DNA of 64,000 nt from Cryptomeria japonica (taxonomy: Eukaryota; Streptophyta; Pinopsida; Cupressales; Cupressaceae), in the NCBI RefSeq assembly GCF_030272615.1, contig NC_081405.1:609634677-609698676 (forward strand). The letters run 5' to 3'. Shown here in pieces: positions 23,889-35,489 of this stretch. A model generated the notes under the pieces. It searched no databases. It was not told the origin of the DNA and saw nothing but the letters and a program-made list of their open reading frames with translations. The translations under genes were made by a program, and so were the position numbers. How positions within the stretch are numbered: position 1 is the stretch's first letter; the number at the start of each line of letters is the position of its first letter.

Positions 23889-24785
23889 TTAAGAATTTTG
23901 TGCCAGTTTTTGTAGGGTGTTCCACTCTTCATCTAATGGAAGGTCAATATTTTGTAAACTATGGAAAGTCAACTCCAACTTCATCAACATTCCATATTTA
24001 GAAGATTTACTTGACATCACTGTTTCATCCAATACCAAATTTAGAGTTGTAAATGGTTGGATGAATTCCATAAAGCTTTTGGGAGTTGTGTCCTTTGGAA
24101 GCAAGTCTAAATCAGACTTCATTTTTATCTCCATGCTTTTTTTGTAAGCTTCTTCTCCAATGAATTTGTTTGATGTGTCAATAGGCTTAAACAAACCAAG
24201 TTTAATCAAATTATTTTTCTTTTCTTGCAGCTTCACTATCTTTTTTCCACAACTTTCCATAACTTCTAATGTTTCCCTTAGCTTTTGGCATTTTTGAATG
24301 ATAGATGATGTCTTAACTATGGCATCAATGCAGCTCTTAATTCCCTTGGATGCCAAGTAGCTGTCACTAGAACTGTAGACTACTTTCAAAATCTTTTTTG
24401 CCATTTCCTCTTTTGAATAAACATGTATGCTCTTCTCATAGTGCCCTTTGATTTTTATAAAAATTAGTTTCATACTTTCAGTCAATTGAAACCATTCACA
24501 CAACTTGTCACTCCTCTACATTATTTGCCACCAACTATTTTCTTGTATATACTTCATTGTATTTTTCATATTATCTTTCAATCTATCCTCCGAAGTTTTT
24601 ATTTTATCATTTGCATTGTGCAGGTCTTCTTTCATTTATGCACATTTTTTTCTTTCTTCCTCTACTTCCTCTTGCAAATGTATTTCTTTTTCCTTCCCAT
24701 GATCCAATAGGTCCTGCAATTTTCTCATTTCAGCGGCAGCAGACTCATAACTTTCATATAATTTTTGAAAACTCACATTGGTCAA
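23889..24785 (-). CDS. Unrecognised coiled-coil protein, probably broken
   Basis: The minus strand from ~24785 reads a Lys/Glu-rich helical segment (KLYESYESAAAEMRKLQDLL, then EEVEEERKKC). After TAG and TAA stops between 24636 and 24510 it continues as an open stretch of 204 codons (24503-23889), ending KLAQNS. That part has heptad-like hydrophobic spacing, for example KCQKLRETLEVMESCGKKIVKLQEKKNN, and a more globular acidic end. I recognise no family. Opposite-strand frames here look like shadows. Given the setting it may be a transposon-encoded structural protein, but no element ends were found. Confidence 0.4.
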
Positions 24786-25239
24786 ATTGATTGATGGGGA
24801 GTTTTTGATTAACCTAGATTCAATCTTGGAGTGGGTGGTGCTGGGAGTTGGCATTCGAATTAAGGAAGGGGACGACCAGGAGGAATTGCTTCCTTTTATT
24901 TGTGGCCCAGAGGATGAAATCAAATACAAGTGTCGTGAACAAGCCCGAGTGGGGTGAGAAGTGATGGAACTCTTTGTGAAATTAATGAGGGTGGATGAAG
25001 TCCTGAAGGCTTTGCATGTGGTGGCAAGGATGGAGGTTGGCATGGAATTGAGAGATAGGGTTGAAGAAGGAAGGGCCATACAGCTACTGGCAAGCTTGGA
25101 GGGCGACCCCAACTTCGGGTGCCTAAACTGCATTCAAAAAATGAGAGCTGAAGCGACAAAAGGGAAAGCCAAAGCATCGACCTCCGAGGAGGGAAGGGAC
25201 TGGGAGGAGGTGACCCAGGGGGATAGTGAGATTGAGTGA
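24786..25239 (+). CDS. Unrecognised ORF, plus strand
   Basis: From ~24786 the plus strand reads LIDGEFLINLDSILEWVVLG, then an acidic segment, PFICGPEDEIKYKCREQARVG, one TGA stop at ~24957, and an open 92-codon tail ending DWEEVTQGDSEIE at 25239. The composition looks like a real protein (balanced charged and hydrophobic residues). The overlapping minus-strand frame is Ser/Thr/Pro-rich, typical of antisense reading. No domain recognised; no start codon can be fixed. It lies tail-away from the minus-strand coiled-coil ORF, with its start at the same junction (~24785). Confidence 0.35.
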
Positions 25240-25875
25240 TCGGCCTATCAGCAATGAACTAGTTTTTTTATCTACTTGCTATAAGCTGTGGGCAAATTTT
25301 GTATCTTGAAACTTTTGAATTAATAGAATGAAAAAATGTTTATCGATAAAATTTTGTATCTTGAAACTTTTGAAATTTTGTATTTTGAATGATTACATAG
25401 TATATATTTATAAAATTATAATCAACCATAATCAATGTACAAATAATTAATGGAACAAATTGAATTTTTTTTTTAATAGCATTACATAAAAAGGATAACG
25501 GTATTAACTTTATTTCCATTGTTTAACAAATAATTGAAATAATGTAGCTCATATACAAAAATCATTTGAAAGAAATTAATTAATAAAAATGAAATAGAAT
25601 TATAGAAAGCATTTTTATATCCATAAGAGTGTAAGAGGCAAAGTGAAACAAACTAGAATTTGAAAAATTATCATTAATATTTATGGTTTTGAAATTTACA
25701 ATTTTTTCGTCTGAGACTTGAGTCCCCCCAAAACTTAAAAGCCAAAATGAGTGAGCCACTGGCAGCTTGTTAGGGTTTAAGGACATAGGAAAAAAAAACT
25801 ATAGGGGGGCAGGGTTAGGGCATACGTAGTGGAATTATTTACAATTTTGCCCTAAGAATATGGCCCTCCTTCCAT
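25240..25875. other. AT-rich spacer
   Basis: No gene seen. TTTTGTATCTTGAAACTTTTGAA is repeated at ~25297 and ~25349. A G-rich stretch (TAGGGGGGCAGGGTTAGGGC) lies near 25802. Confidence 0.4.
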
Positions 25876-26427
25876 TTAGAATTCTTCAGACAACATAAGC
25901 TGAGACAATTCTTCAATCCACATGTAGTTTGGAAAGTCATCTAGGAGGAACCATTTCCAAAGGAAGTCCCTACCAAACCACGCCCATTTTCTGTGACGTA
26001 CTAGCTGCTCTGTATTCAGGTTTAGGAGAAATGGTTGCTTGGCCACTGGCAGTGTTTGGTCAGGGAGGAGAAGCTTGGATAAATCAGTCGCCCAAGGGAT
26101 CCCCACCCCTACTTCAGCAAGAACAACAAGAGTAATATCGTCTCCAAGGAAGTCTTCCTTAAAAACCTTCCTCAATAGCATCAACATATCCACCTTGTCT
26201 CCTCTCAGGTCCAGAAGAGATGCTAAGAAGCGGGATGTAAGGTTCGTGTTAACACGATACCTATTTTCATTTCACAGAAATTCTCTGCCCAACACCATCT
26301 GCACATCCTCATTGGTGAATGACCCAACCTCCTTGCAGACTGATTGGAGGGTTGGGTCTCTAACGGAGCCTAGAAAGGCCCTCTGGTCCGATACATAAAT
26401 TCTTCTCAAGTGGATGGGAGTGTCCAT
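25876..26427 (-). CDS. Unrecognised 183-codon ORF with one stop
   Basis: Minus-strand ATG at 26427 (MDTPIHLRRIYVSDQRAF) leads into a frame that is open to 25876 except for one TGA near 26272. It ends ELSQLMLSEEF. The sequence looks protein-like, with blocks TSRFLASLLDLRGDKVDMLM and RKWAWFGRDFLWKWFLLDDF (Trp-rich). I recognise no family. It lies ~640 bp from, and partly opposite to, the ORFs at 23889-25239 and might belong to the same old element. A single stop in 183 codons suggests recent loss or a read error. Confidence 0.45.
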
Positions 26428-27790
26428 CTTGAGAAAATAGATTAACAAATTAAACAACTTGAGCAGTGAACCTATAAACCTGAAATACCGTGAGCTTTGA
26501 CGATTTATCTACCAAATAGCAAAGGCTAATTGAAGATGAAAGAAGTAGAGATTGTATATAAATTGTTGAAGCTCTTGATTGTAATAATTACATCTTTGAC
26601 ACTATTAACTGCTATAAATTTTTTTAAATCTTTCGTATCTTTGCAAATCTTTCCCATAAATGCACTATTGTGCGAAAAATGGAAACAGCTATGAACCAAT
26701 ACCAAATTGGCAAGTATCACATTGGAAGTCGTGGGGACCTAGTGGATTGGCATAAGTGAATAGATATATATTAAATGAATGAAATTATTGATTGTGATTC
26801 ATGACATTTGATACGTGTCTATTAAATCCAATTCCATTCCGGGAACTTTCTAGTGAGCTATGTTCTCTTCAGAAAATTGGCCAAAATAAAACTTCAGCCA
26901 TTGATCTACAATCATCGAATGGTTTAAAATCATTGATATATTTTAGGTATGTGTCACCCTTTACGTGTCAAAGAGGCTGCACTTATTGATACATCGTGCA
27001 GAGTCCGGACTCACTGTATTATGTGATGTGATGTCTATTAATGGCAATGAATTCATGAAATCGCCAATGAATTATATATTGAACCATAAATAACAAAATA
27101 TTCGCCAAAACAAATTAAATAATTTTCAAGCGGTGGATAAAAATTGCCAATACATTTAAATAATTTTCAAGCGGTGGATAAAAATCACCAATACATTTAA
27201 ATAAGTTTTCCTTCGGAGTAAAATTTTTTGCTCATACAATTATATATTTGTTCCTTTTAACAATAATTATTCGCCTCCCACAATAAATATTTTCTTCATA
27301 GAACAAGGTATTATTCGCCAAAAATTTATGGCATTTTTGTACCCTAGAAAAAAAAACGCCAATACAAAATAAATTTTTTCTCATTTTAAAAAAAAATTTC
27401 ACCATCGATATGAAAATTTCCCCTCGAAAATAATGTCTGATTTGCCAGGATTTTACACAGTTTCCCGGGGGGGGTTTCTTAAACTTATCCTTGCTTAGGA
27501 GATACCCTATCAAGAATTTTGACATTTGGTTGTTCGAGGACTTTGAAACACACAGACATATTCTTCATTTATGTAACCTTGTTGTTGCAACAAATATTCA
27601 TTTGATGAAGTATTGTGGTAGACTTCATAACAAGATTTTATGGAAAGTTCATGAATCAAACCATGAGGCAATACTTGACACAATATGGGTTAGAGACGAT
27701 CCTGAAGGCTCACTTGATTGATTCTACGGTTCAAAGTAGAAAGATTTTGAGAATTTTGTATATATCATGAATGAATTGTTCTATATTCTT
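26428..27790. other. No known gene; short direct repeat
   Basis: A ~43-bp direct repeat, TTTTCAAGCGGTGGATAAAAAT plus AATACATTTAAATAA, occurs at 27118-27160 and 27160-27205. A 76-codon frame at 27491-27721 (NFDIWLFEDFETHRHILHL) looks weakly protein-like and may be a transposon remnant, but has no recognisable family. Confidence 0.4.
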
Positions 27791-27804
27791 TTTTTGTGTA
27801 TATA

Positions 27805-28040
27805 AATGCCCATGAGCTGATTTTTACATGTTTATAGGCATAATTTTGTATATTTAAATGGAAATGAGTTGATTTGTACATATTTAGATTCCAAATTTTG
27901 TATATTAAAATGGCGATGAGCTGAATCACACATATTGTAATGCCAAATTTTGTATAAAATCCCATGAGATGATTTGTAAGGCATTTTTTTTGTGTATTCA
28001 AATAGCCAAGAGCTGATTTGACCATATTTAGAGGCAAATT
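27805..28040. repeat. Degenerate ~50-bp tandem repeat, about 4.5 copies
   Basis: Repeats of the form ATGAGCTGATTTGTACATAT, then ATTTTGTATATTAAAATGGC, start near 27809, 27864, 27916, 27964 and 28010, with substitutions and small indels. Confidence 0.75.
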
Positions 28041-28275
28041 TTTGAATAATATGTGACAATGTTTTGTGACTATTTTTTGTGTCTATGGTTTGTGACTATG
28101 TTTTGAGTTTATGTGATGTGATAAGGTCAATCATGGCCATTATTGATAAGGTCAATCATGAGCATTCTTGATTCTTGTATAATCATGGAGAATTATTTGA
28201 GTCATTCTATAGTCATTGGAGTCATAGATTGAGTCTAGATACAATTTGAGCAGAAAATATCATTATTGTCATTAT

Positions 28276-29342
28276 TGAGTATGACTCTTGATGTTCTGAT
28301 ACTTAGGGATGCACGAGAGAAGATTTCCTTGCACAAACTTATCTACTCAGACATACTTGTGACATCGATTTATGTAAACAACGAACTGAATCAATTCTAT
28401 CCTCTCTTGCAACTTTGCATTGCATGTAACTGATGGTTTTTGTAGTAGGCAAAAAATGCTACCAATTGAAAATGGCTTTGAGTCATCAAAAACTGAGATA
28501 GAACATTGTAGAGGAGCCTCACATGACCCCATAGGTTCAAACTAATCATTCATATGTGTCCTGGATTGGAAGAAACAATCCGTCAAAGTTTGATAATTTT
28601 TTGGACTTAGGGCACTTGAGAGATGGCATCGGTAGCGCATGAATCTCGATGTTCTAGTGCTTTGGGTTCCATGAGAGGAGCATGCCTAGCGTAAACCTTC
28701 CCACTCAGACATGCTTATGACATCGGTTTATGTACATGACAAACTGAATTAATTCTAGCCTATCTTGCAACTTTGCATTGCATGCAACTAATGGTTTTTG
28801 TAGAAGGTAAAAAATGCTACCAATTGAAAATGGCTTCGAGTCATGAAAAAAAGAGATAGGGCATTGTAGAGGAGACTTGCGTGACCCCATAGGTTCAAAA
28901 GGATCAGTCATATGTGTCCTAGATTGGAAGAAACTGTCCATCAAAATTTCATAAATTTTTGGACTCAGGGCACTTGAGAGATCACGTCAGTAGGGTATGA
29001 CTCTTGACATTATGATGTTTTGGGATGCACTAGAGGAGCATTCCTACCTTAAACCTGCCCACCCAGATGCGCTTGTGATGTCAGTTTGTGCAAATGACAA
29101 ACCAAATCCATTCTAGCCTATCTTGCAACTTTTCATTGCATGTAACTGATGGATTTTGTAACAGGCCAAAAAATGCTACCAATTCAAAATGGCTCCGAGT
29201 CATCAGATACTAAGATAGGGCATTGTAGAGGAGCCTCACGTGACCCCACAGGTTCAAACGGATTGATCATATGTGTCCTAGATTGCAAGAAACAGTCTAT
29301 CAAATTTTGATAAATTTTTTGACTTCGGGCACTTGAGAGATC
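28276..29342. repeat. Tandem array of ~352-bp units, left part
   Basis: Three units begin near 28276, 28640 and 28992 (CATGAYTCTTGAYRTTMTGAT; GGGATGCAYGAGAGGAGC). Shared landmarks are CTTGCAACTTTGCATTGCATG, ATGCTACCAATTGAAAATGG, CATTGTAGAGGAGCCTCACG and GGGCACTTGAGAGATC. The array is interrupted at 29342 by the chromovirus and continues at 60168. On the minus strand each unit keeps a related reading frame (QSRTHM.DPFEPMGS.EAPLQC). Confidence 0.9.
29338..29342. other. Target-site duplication AGATC, left copy
   Basis: AGATC precedes the 5' LTR, and an identical AGATC follows the 3' LTR at 60168-60172. The surrounding ~352-bp repeat is collinear when the insertion is removed. Confidence 0.9.
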
Positions 29343-32147
29343 TATGAGGCCCTACCTCGACCCATCCTAGCTTCTTAGCGATTTTCAAGTTGGAACTATT
29401 ATGGATGCTTTATTTTATGCATTATGGATATAGAACTTTATATGACCCCATGAATTTGATAACATTGGTATATTGATGCTTCGTTTCTATACATTATGAG
29501 TATAGAATTTTATATGATTCTAGAATAGCATAACATTGAGATGATGTATGTCATTATTTGATTTGCAAGACTTCATTATGATGCTAGAAATAGATATGCA
29601 TATCTTATGAATGGATTAAATGATGAGGATTATGATGAATTGCTCATGTGAATCACTTTATATGTGGCAAATTGTATTGTATAATGTCAAATCTATGTAG
29701 AATGATTGAATTGTATTCTTGATTACGTGTTTAATATTATATGAGGCTATTGGAAAGTACTAATATTTAAATTGAGATGCACAGGAAATTATCCATGTGA
29801 CCATGAAAATATTATGGAGAATCAAGCCTAGGCCCATGTAGGTTCGTAAAACTAGGGGTTGTCTATTTGGAGAGACAACACCCCGTATGTATCATATTTT
29901 ATTCGTAAACGTAATTGTTTTCATGTGTGTATATTGTATTCATTAAATTTGTTTAAATCATTCAAGGGACAATTGCCTTGTGTATAATTGTGATGTGGAA
30001 TTATTTTGGTAGTGTCACTTGAGACATATGTTGTATGTTGTGTTGGCAATTGTCATTTCACTTTTTGGAGAGATTTATTTTTTGTTTAATTGTTATATTT
30101 CAAAATTATCCTCGAAGGTACCAATAAATCTAGGATAGTGAGCCATAAGGAGTGTCAACTCAGAGTTGACCCGTAGGTTAACTTTAGGTGGACTTTCTAA
30201 GGGTTAAATCAACTCCTAGAGTCACTTTTAGAGCATTTTTATTAGGCCTCATGGGGTATCTATGGGTGAAGGCCAAATTTGGCCATGTGTCTTTTTCCTA
30301 GGGCTTGTTTAACCACCAAAAAAAGTGGTTCTCCCAAGATGGACGAATTCCATCTATAGGAGTGTCATCCTTGGTTAGAGAACCTTATTGGTATGTGTCA
30401 TTCCTCTTCCCCATTGTATTCCTCTTCTTGAGGTGCCTTGGTTAGGGAGTGTGTAAGACTTAGGGAAGAGCAACCAATGGGAGTCCCTCACTCTATCCAA
30501 GAGGTTGGAAGGAGGGAGAGAAGCCTTCTTAGGCTAGAGATTAAGGCTTAGTGAGCTAATCACCCACTCTCCATCTTTGGAGATTTTGGACAATTTTTGA
30601 AAGAAAAAAACAGTTTGAGAATAGGAAATATGGCTAAGTGTTGTAGAAACATTTTGTGGATTGGGCTGCTCTTCTCCAAGCTATCCCTAGAGAACCCCTT
30701 GGCAGATTCAAGGTTGGTGTTTTTCTTTTTGTTTATTTGAAATTTGTATGTAGGATGCCTGAATGTAAATGTGGTATCCTTCCTAGAATTGTATTTGTGA
30801 AAGCGTTATGTGATTCTTTTCCTATATCTGTTTATGCATTTTGTTGTGTTTTGGGAGTATCCAAGACTCTCTTACCCTAGGAAGGGCAAAATGGTCTTGG
30901 GGGTGGAAGGAATTTGACAACCTTAGAGTGAGAGGCTCTCATCATGAGAGTGATCTCAAGGGTTAGTCCATGTGACCCTTGCTGCATTGTTCTGTTTATG
31001 CATTCGGGGGTCATAAGGGGAGAAAATATGGCAGGTATACCTTTGGGGGTCATAAGGATATGGGGTTTAAGATAAGTTTGTTGTGTTCTTGGATGCCATA
31101 AGTTGGTTGTGAGTTATTATTTGACAGATCTCCTCAAGGGTACTTGGTCCACATCCACCCTAGTAAAACATCACAATATGTGATGAAGTTTTAGCCTTGG
31201 GAATGGGATTGTGTTTGTTGTGTTTTTTTCCCTTGCTTGTTTGTGTTTGCTTGAGTGTAACCCATCTAGGACTTGGTTCTCCAAGCTCGGGGTGGCTTCT
31301 ACTAAGCCTAGGCTAGGAGGTGAGCACCCCATGGTCACAACCATATGTTTTATATGCAGGTTGCTTGGAAAGAAAAAAAAAAAAAAAAAGAGAAGAAAGC
31401 TAAGAGTTGCAGATTTTACTTTAAGTTGCAGCAAGAAAGGAAAAGAATGTAATATTGTAAGTTGTTAAAATGAAAGAGTTGGAAATGTAATCTGATATTT
31501 GAGTTGCAAAAATGTAAGTGAAGAGATTTATATTGTACTTATTTTTGTATGAAGAAACACATTATTTTATTTAAGTCCTCATTATTAGAAATCAGAGACC
31601 AATTGGGGTAAATTATCCTCATTGTAAAAGTTGACTATTGTTGTTTTTTAAAAATGTTTTTATAAGAAAAGTGTTGTGAATGAAAGGTTGTAATGTGAAT
31701 GTTGTTTCTTTTCTCTGAAATCTATCCATTATAAGAAAACTATATTTTATTTGAACTTGTCATTTAACTACAATCTGCCCTCTATTATCTCTTTAATTTG
31801 TATTAAAAAAAGGGGGGATGCAGAAAAATAAATGAAAATGTTTTAAGTGTCTTTCCTGCAAAATTTAAATGTTGCTGTAGTTATATGTATTACTATCATT
31901 TTCCTTTATCTCGAAAAAAAAAAGAGATACATATTCAGATTTAAGCATAGTAGAAAAAACCTAGAGATACAGGTAGAAGCCATTAATTTTGTTTTATCTC
32001 TATATAAAAATAAAATAAAAATAATATAATAGAAAATATACAACTATATCTATCTAAGGGCTGCTTGTACATTTCTAACATTCCTGCATCATTATGTATA
32101 AATTTATTCCTTATAAAAAAGATCCTAACCCTAAGAGTTTGGATATG

Positions 32148-32449
<302 letters not shown>

Positions 32450-32522
32450 CTCACATTTTAAAACATTGTAACTAGGAAAGAAAAAAATAATAATAGACAA
32501 AAATTAAAGGCATAGGGCCAAA

Positions 32523-32796
32523 CCACTATGTGTTAACACAATGGATGGCTCACGAGCTGAGCCACTATGTTTACACATAGTGGATGGTGCGGGAGGTGCA
32601 CACAGTGGTGGCCCACTCACGGGCTGAGCCACTGTGTTTACACACAGTGGATGGTGTAGGAGGTGCCGCCACTGTGTGTAGACACAGTGGACGGCTCACG
32701 ACCGCCACTATGTATACACATAGTGGACGACACTGGCTGCCACTTTGGGTACACATAGTCAATGACACCGTCCACCACTGTGTGTAGGTACGGTGG
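32523..32796. repeat. Seven 22-bp palindromes in the 5' LTR
   Basis: Imperfect palindromes with arms CCACTRTGT and ACAYAGTGG occur at 32523-32544, 32562-32583, 32629-32650, 32669-32690, 32705-32726, 32740-32761 and 32775-32796. Every one is exactly 22 bp. Centres differ (TTAA, TTTA, TGTAGA, TATA) while arms stay complementary. Spacing is 35-40 bp except one 67-bp step that reflects a local duplication absent from the 3' LTR. Confidence 0.9.
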
Positions 32797-32953
32797 TGTC
32801 TAGGGGGAGCCCCACACTGTGAAACCCGACCTCCTCTCAGCCTCTGCCCTTCCATTCGGTCGTCGCCTTGCCCTAATTCGACTACCGCCTTGCCCTAGTT
32901 CGACCCTGCATAACACACATGACACACACAAAAAAAAAAATAATAATAATAAT

Positions 32954-33212
32954 AAACCCTAGCCCAATTCTAGGTTAGGGTAAAAGAAATAAAGAAGGAA
33001 AGAAAGGAATCTTAGTTGTTAAAAAATGCAACCCTAATCCAATTTCAGGTTAGGGTTAGCATTTAAATAATAAAGGAAAATAAGAATTACAACCTTAGCC
33101 CATATTCGGGTTAGGGTTAGCAAATAATATAAAAAAAAGAGAGAGGGATTATTAAATTAATTTAAATAAAATATAGGAGAAGATAATTACTCAACCCGAA
33201 TTAGGGTTTGAG
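32954..33212. repeat. Telomere-box inverted repeats in the 5' LTR
   Basis: Four inverted repeats built from ACCCTAA and TTAGGGTT are centred near 32968, 33044, 33105 and 33201, for example AACCCTAGCCCAATTC with CTAGGTTAGGGT. They resemble plant telomere repeats (TTTAGGG) and telo-box promoter motifs. The 3' LTR has all four at 59065-59091, 59138-59167, 59197-59229 and 59298-59320. Confidence 0.8.
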
Positions 33213-34062
33213 ATTTAAAATATTAATTAAAATAAGAAGAGGGGGAAATACTTTTTAAATTTTGAAAAAGACTCTCCCCCATTTAATTTTAGCTATACGT
33301 CTTATTAATTTAAAACTCATTCAATTTGGGAGAAAATTAATTTCAATATAGTTTATTTTATAGAATTTAAAATCAAGATTAATGTTATATGGTTACATTA
33401 ATCACATAATTGATTTAATTTATTTAACTAGGGAAGCTATATAGTTATTTTATATATCCAATTAAATATGGATGTCAAGTGGGAATTAATCTCGGGAAAT
33501 TTTGTAAACGAGAATTATTAATTAATTTAAACAAATTTTTAAACTATGAGGCCAATGTTGGCCAGATTATTTAAATCATCAAATTTGAAGATTTAGGGGA
33601 AATTAAAATTGACTATAGTATAAAATTAGATTTATTTGGCAAATGACATTATTGAATTTGAACCCTTACCAGTTAGATTTAAATAATGAAATTTGTGTGT
33701 GCTCAATTAATTAAATTTTTAAGTTAAGATATCCTCATCGTTATTCAATTAGCCCAGCATAATTTGAAAGCATTTGAGGTATCTAGATATCCCTCGACTT
33801 TAATTAGCAGCAATTTCATTAGGTTAATTGAAATATCTACTTAAATTGAGAGGACCCTCTTAGGGGATAATTAATCCTCATTAATTAATGTCGCTTTTAT
33901 GAGTGAGTTAATTAATCCAATATTAGTGAACGATTCTACTTACATCTTAGTTAAGACAAAACTCTATTGTTTTCATTTTAATGTAGGCTATGTTATGAGT
34001 TTATGTTGTTCAAAAATAATTTGTTGTTCTGTTTTTTGCCCAAAAGTTTGGGCATGACATTT

Positions 34063-34073
34063 TGGTATCAGAG
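34063..34073 (+). other. Primer binding site (tRNA-Met) of the chromovirus
   Basis: TGGTATCAGAG lies three bases after the LTR end. The match to initiator tRNA-Met then breaks (AAAGG). Confidence 0.85.
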
Positions 34074-34190
34074 AAAGGTTTCCAACACTAGGAACCTTTC
34101 TCCATTACGTTTCTCTTTAATTATTTAATTTATTAAATTTTTCCCCAAAAATTATTTATTTATTTTATTTTATTTTATTTTCTCATAAGG

Positions 34191-35489
34191 ATGCCTCCGA
34201 CTACGCGACAAGCTCGCAAGCATGGAAGGGGTCCTAAGCGTACATGTATGGCATGCGAGGATGTTGATAGGGAGGAATCAGTTCTAGAAGGGAACCCAAA
34301 GGCCCCTCTCAAACCACTGATTGACCCAAATCGAGACATTTTATTAGCACTTCAGATCCTGGCTGGGATAGTGCAGGATAGGCTTCCAGCAGTTGACTGT
34401 CATATAGAAAATCACAACTCGGGGAGCCATAGATCAGCTGATAGGGAATAGAGTAGGAGTCCACCTCCTAATCCCATAGAGGGCCAGATTAAGCATGAGC
34501 CTGAGTCCATTCATCTACCCAGACCACCTCTAGTAGCAGCACCTGTGTACTTTGAGAGAGCACATCGGGAACTAGGAGATCTGATCAGAGAGGTTTTGCA
34601 CCTCCAGCCACCATCTTTTGGGGGATCTACCGACGGGGTAGAAGTTGAGGCTTGGCTTTTAAGCCTAGATCTGTGCTTTGCTTTATGTTCTTATGAAAGC
34701 AATCTAAAGGCATGAGTTGCAATCCACCTTTTGAGATCGACAACCTCCACATGGTGGAAACAGGAGGAATTCAAGTGCGGTCTAACTGTAGACACCCTCA
34801 CATAGGAGATCTTCACAGAGAGGTTTAGGGAGAGATACCTGTCAGAGCACTTCAGGCAGTGTAGGATAGATGAGTTCCATGACCTCCAGTAGAAGGGTCT
34901 CTCAGTGACCCAGTATGAGAGGAGGTTCATTGAGCTCCTACCTTAAGTGGATTACTCGAAGGATGAGAAGCTTCTCATCAACTATTTTGTCAAGGGACTA
35001 AATGCTAGGATAGCAGGACCAGTGAGGATGGCCTCTCCAAGAAGCCTTCATTTTTCCATGGAGATGGCCTTGATAGCAGACCAGGCCACTGGACAAGAGG
35101 GATCGGTTTCAGAATCGAAACCTGACACCCCAGTCTTTTGGGTTTCAGAAACCCCACTGGAAAGAAAACCACAGAAATGCATCAGGGTCTTATAAACCCT
35201 CTCCTCCATAGAAGTCATAGCGGAGTCAGAGGTAGAGGCCCCTCAGGGATAGTAGGGCTTTAAGCCCAAGCAGTGACAGTCACAGGGTCCTAGACGCAAC
35301 CAGAGAGAATAGGATACATACACACCTCCGGTATGGACTCAATAGTCTTCCAGGGATCGGTATAGTGGTTCAAGTAGGATAGGTGGGTAGCCTTACTATA
35401 GGCCTCAAGGTGCACATTTTCAGGCACGTGGTGCTTGTTTCACATGTGGAGCCATGGGGAACATGGCGAGAGAGTGTCCGTAGGGTCAG
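34191..35489 (+). pseudogene. Chromovirus Gag
   Basis: ATG 34191 starts MPPTTRQARKHGRGPK. The capsid region is recognisable by its FGGSTDGVEVEAWL block (~34618), AIHLLRSTTSTWW (~34720) and ERYLSEHFR (~34830), the usual order in Ty3/gypsy Gag. The C-terminal zinc knuckle near 35427 reads CFTCGAMGNMAREC: the zinc-binding histidine is Asn. The frame is continuous with the protease/RT frame downstream, so gag-pol was one ORF. About 15 stops now interrupt it, mostly TAG where Gln is expected in a Gln-rich linker (35250-35400). Gag would form the particle that packages the RNA. Confidence 0.85.

Noticed and set aside
24636-25133. 165-codon minus-strand ORF rich in Ser, Thr and Pro
   Set aside because: Upstream of ~24785 it looks like an antisense shadow of the plus-strand frame 24786-25239. 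Only the part below 24785 was kept.
28276-29342. CRISPR-like array
   Set aside because: The repeats are ~352 bp long and adjacent, with no short repeat/spacer structure; the sequence is plant nuclear DNA.
30656-30880. ORF in the 5' LTR (DWAALLQAIPREPLGRFKVG), repeated at 56826-57068
   Set aside because: It is a shared open frame in a paired LTR, without an ATG start here and without family similarity; LTR identity explains its conservation.
32523-32796. Transposon terminal inverted repeats (MITE cluster) as explanation for the palindromes
   Set aside because: Each palindrome is 22 bp with no interior and no target duplication, and the series keeps regular spacing in both LTRs.
32571-32855. 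94-codon antisense ORF, also present with the same length at 58679-58963
   Set aside because: Equal length follows from the two LTRs being copies of one sequence. The palindrome spacings are not multiples of three and the protein text is not better conserved than the DNA.
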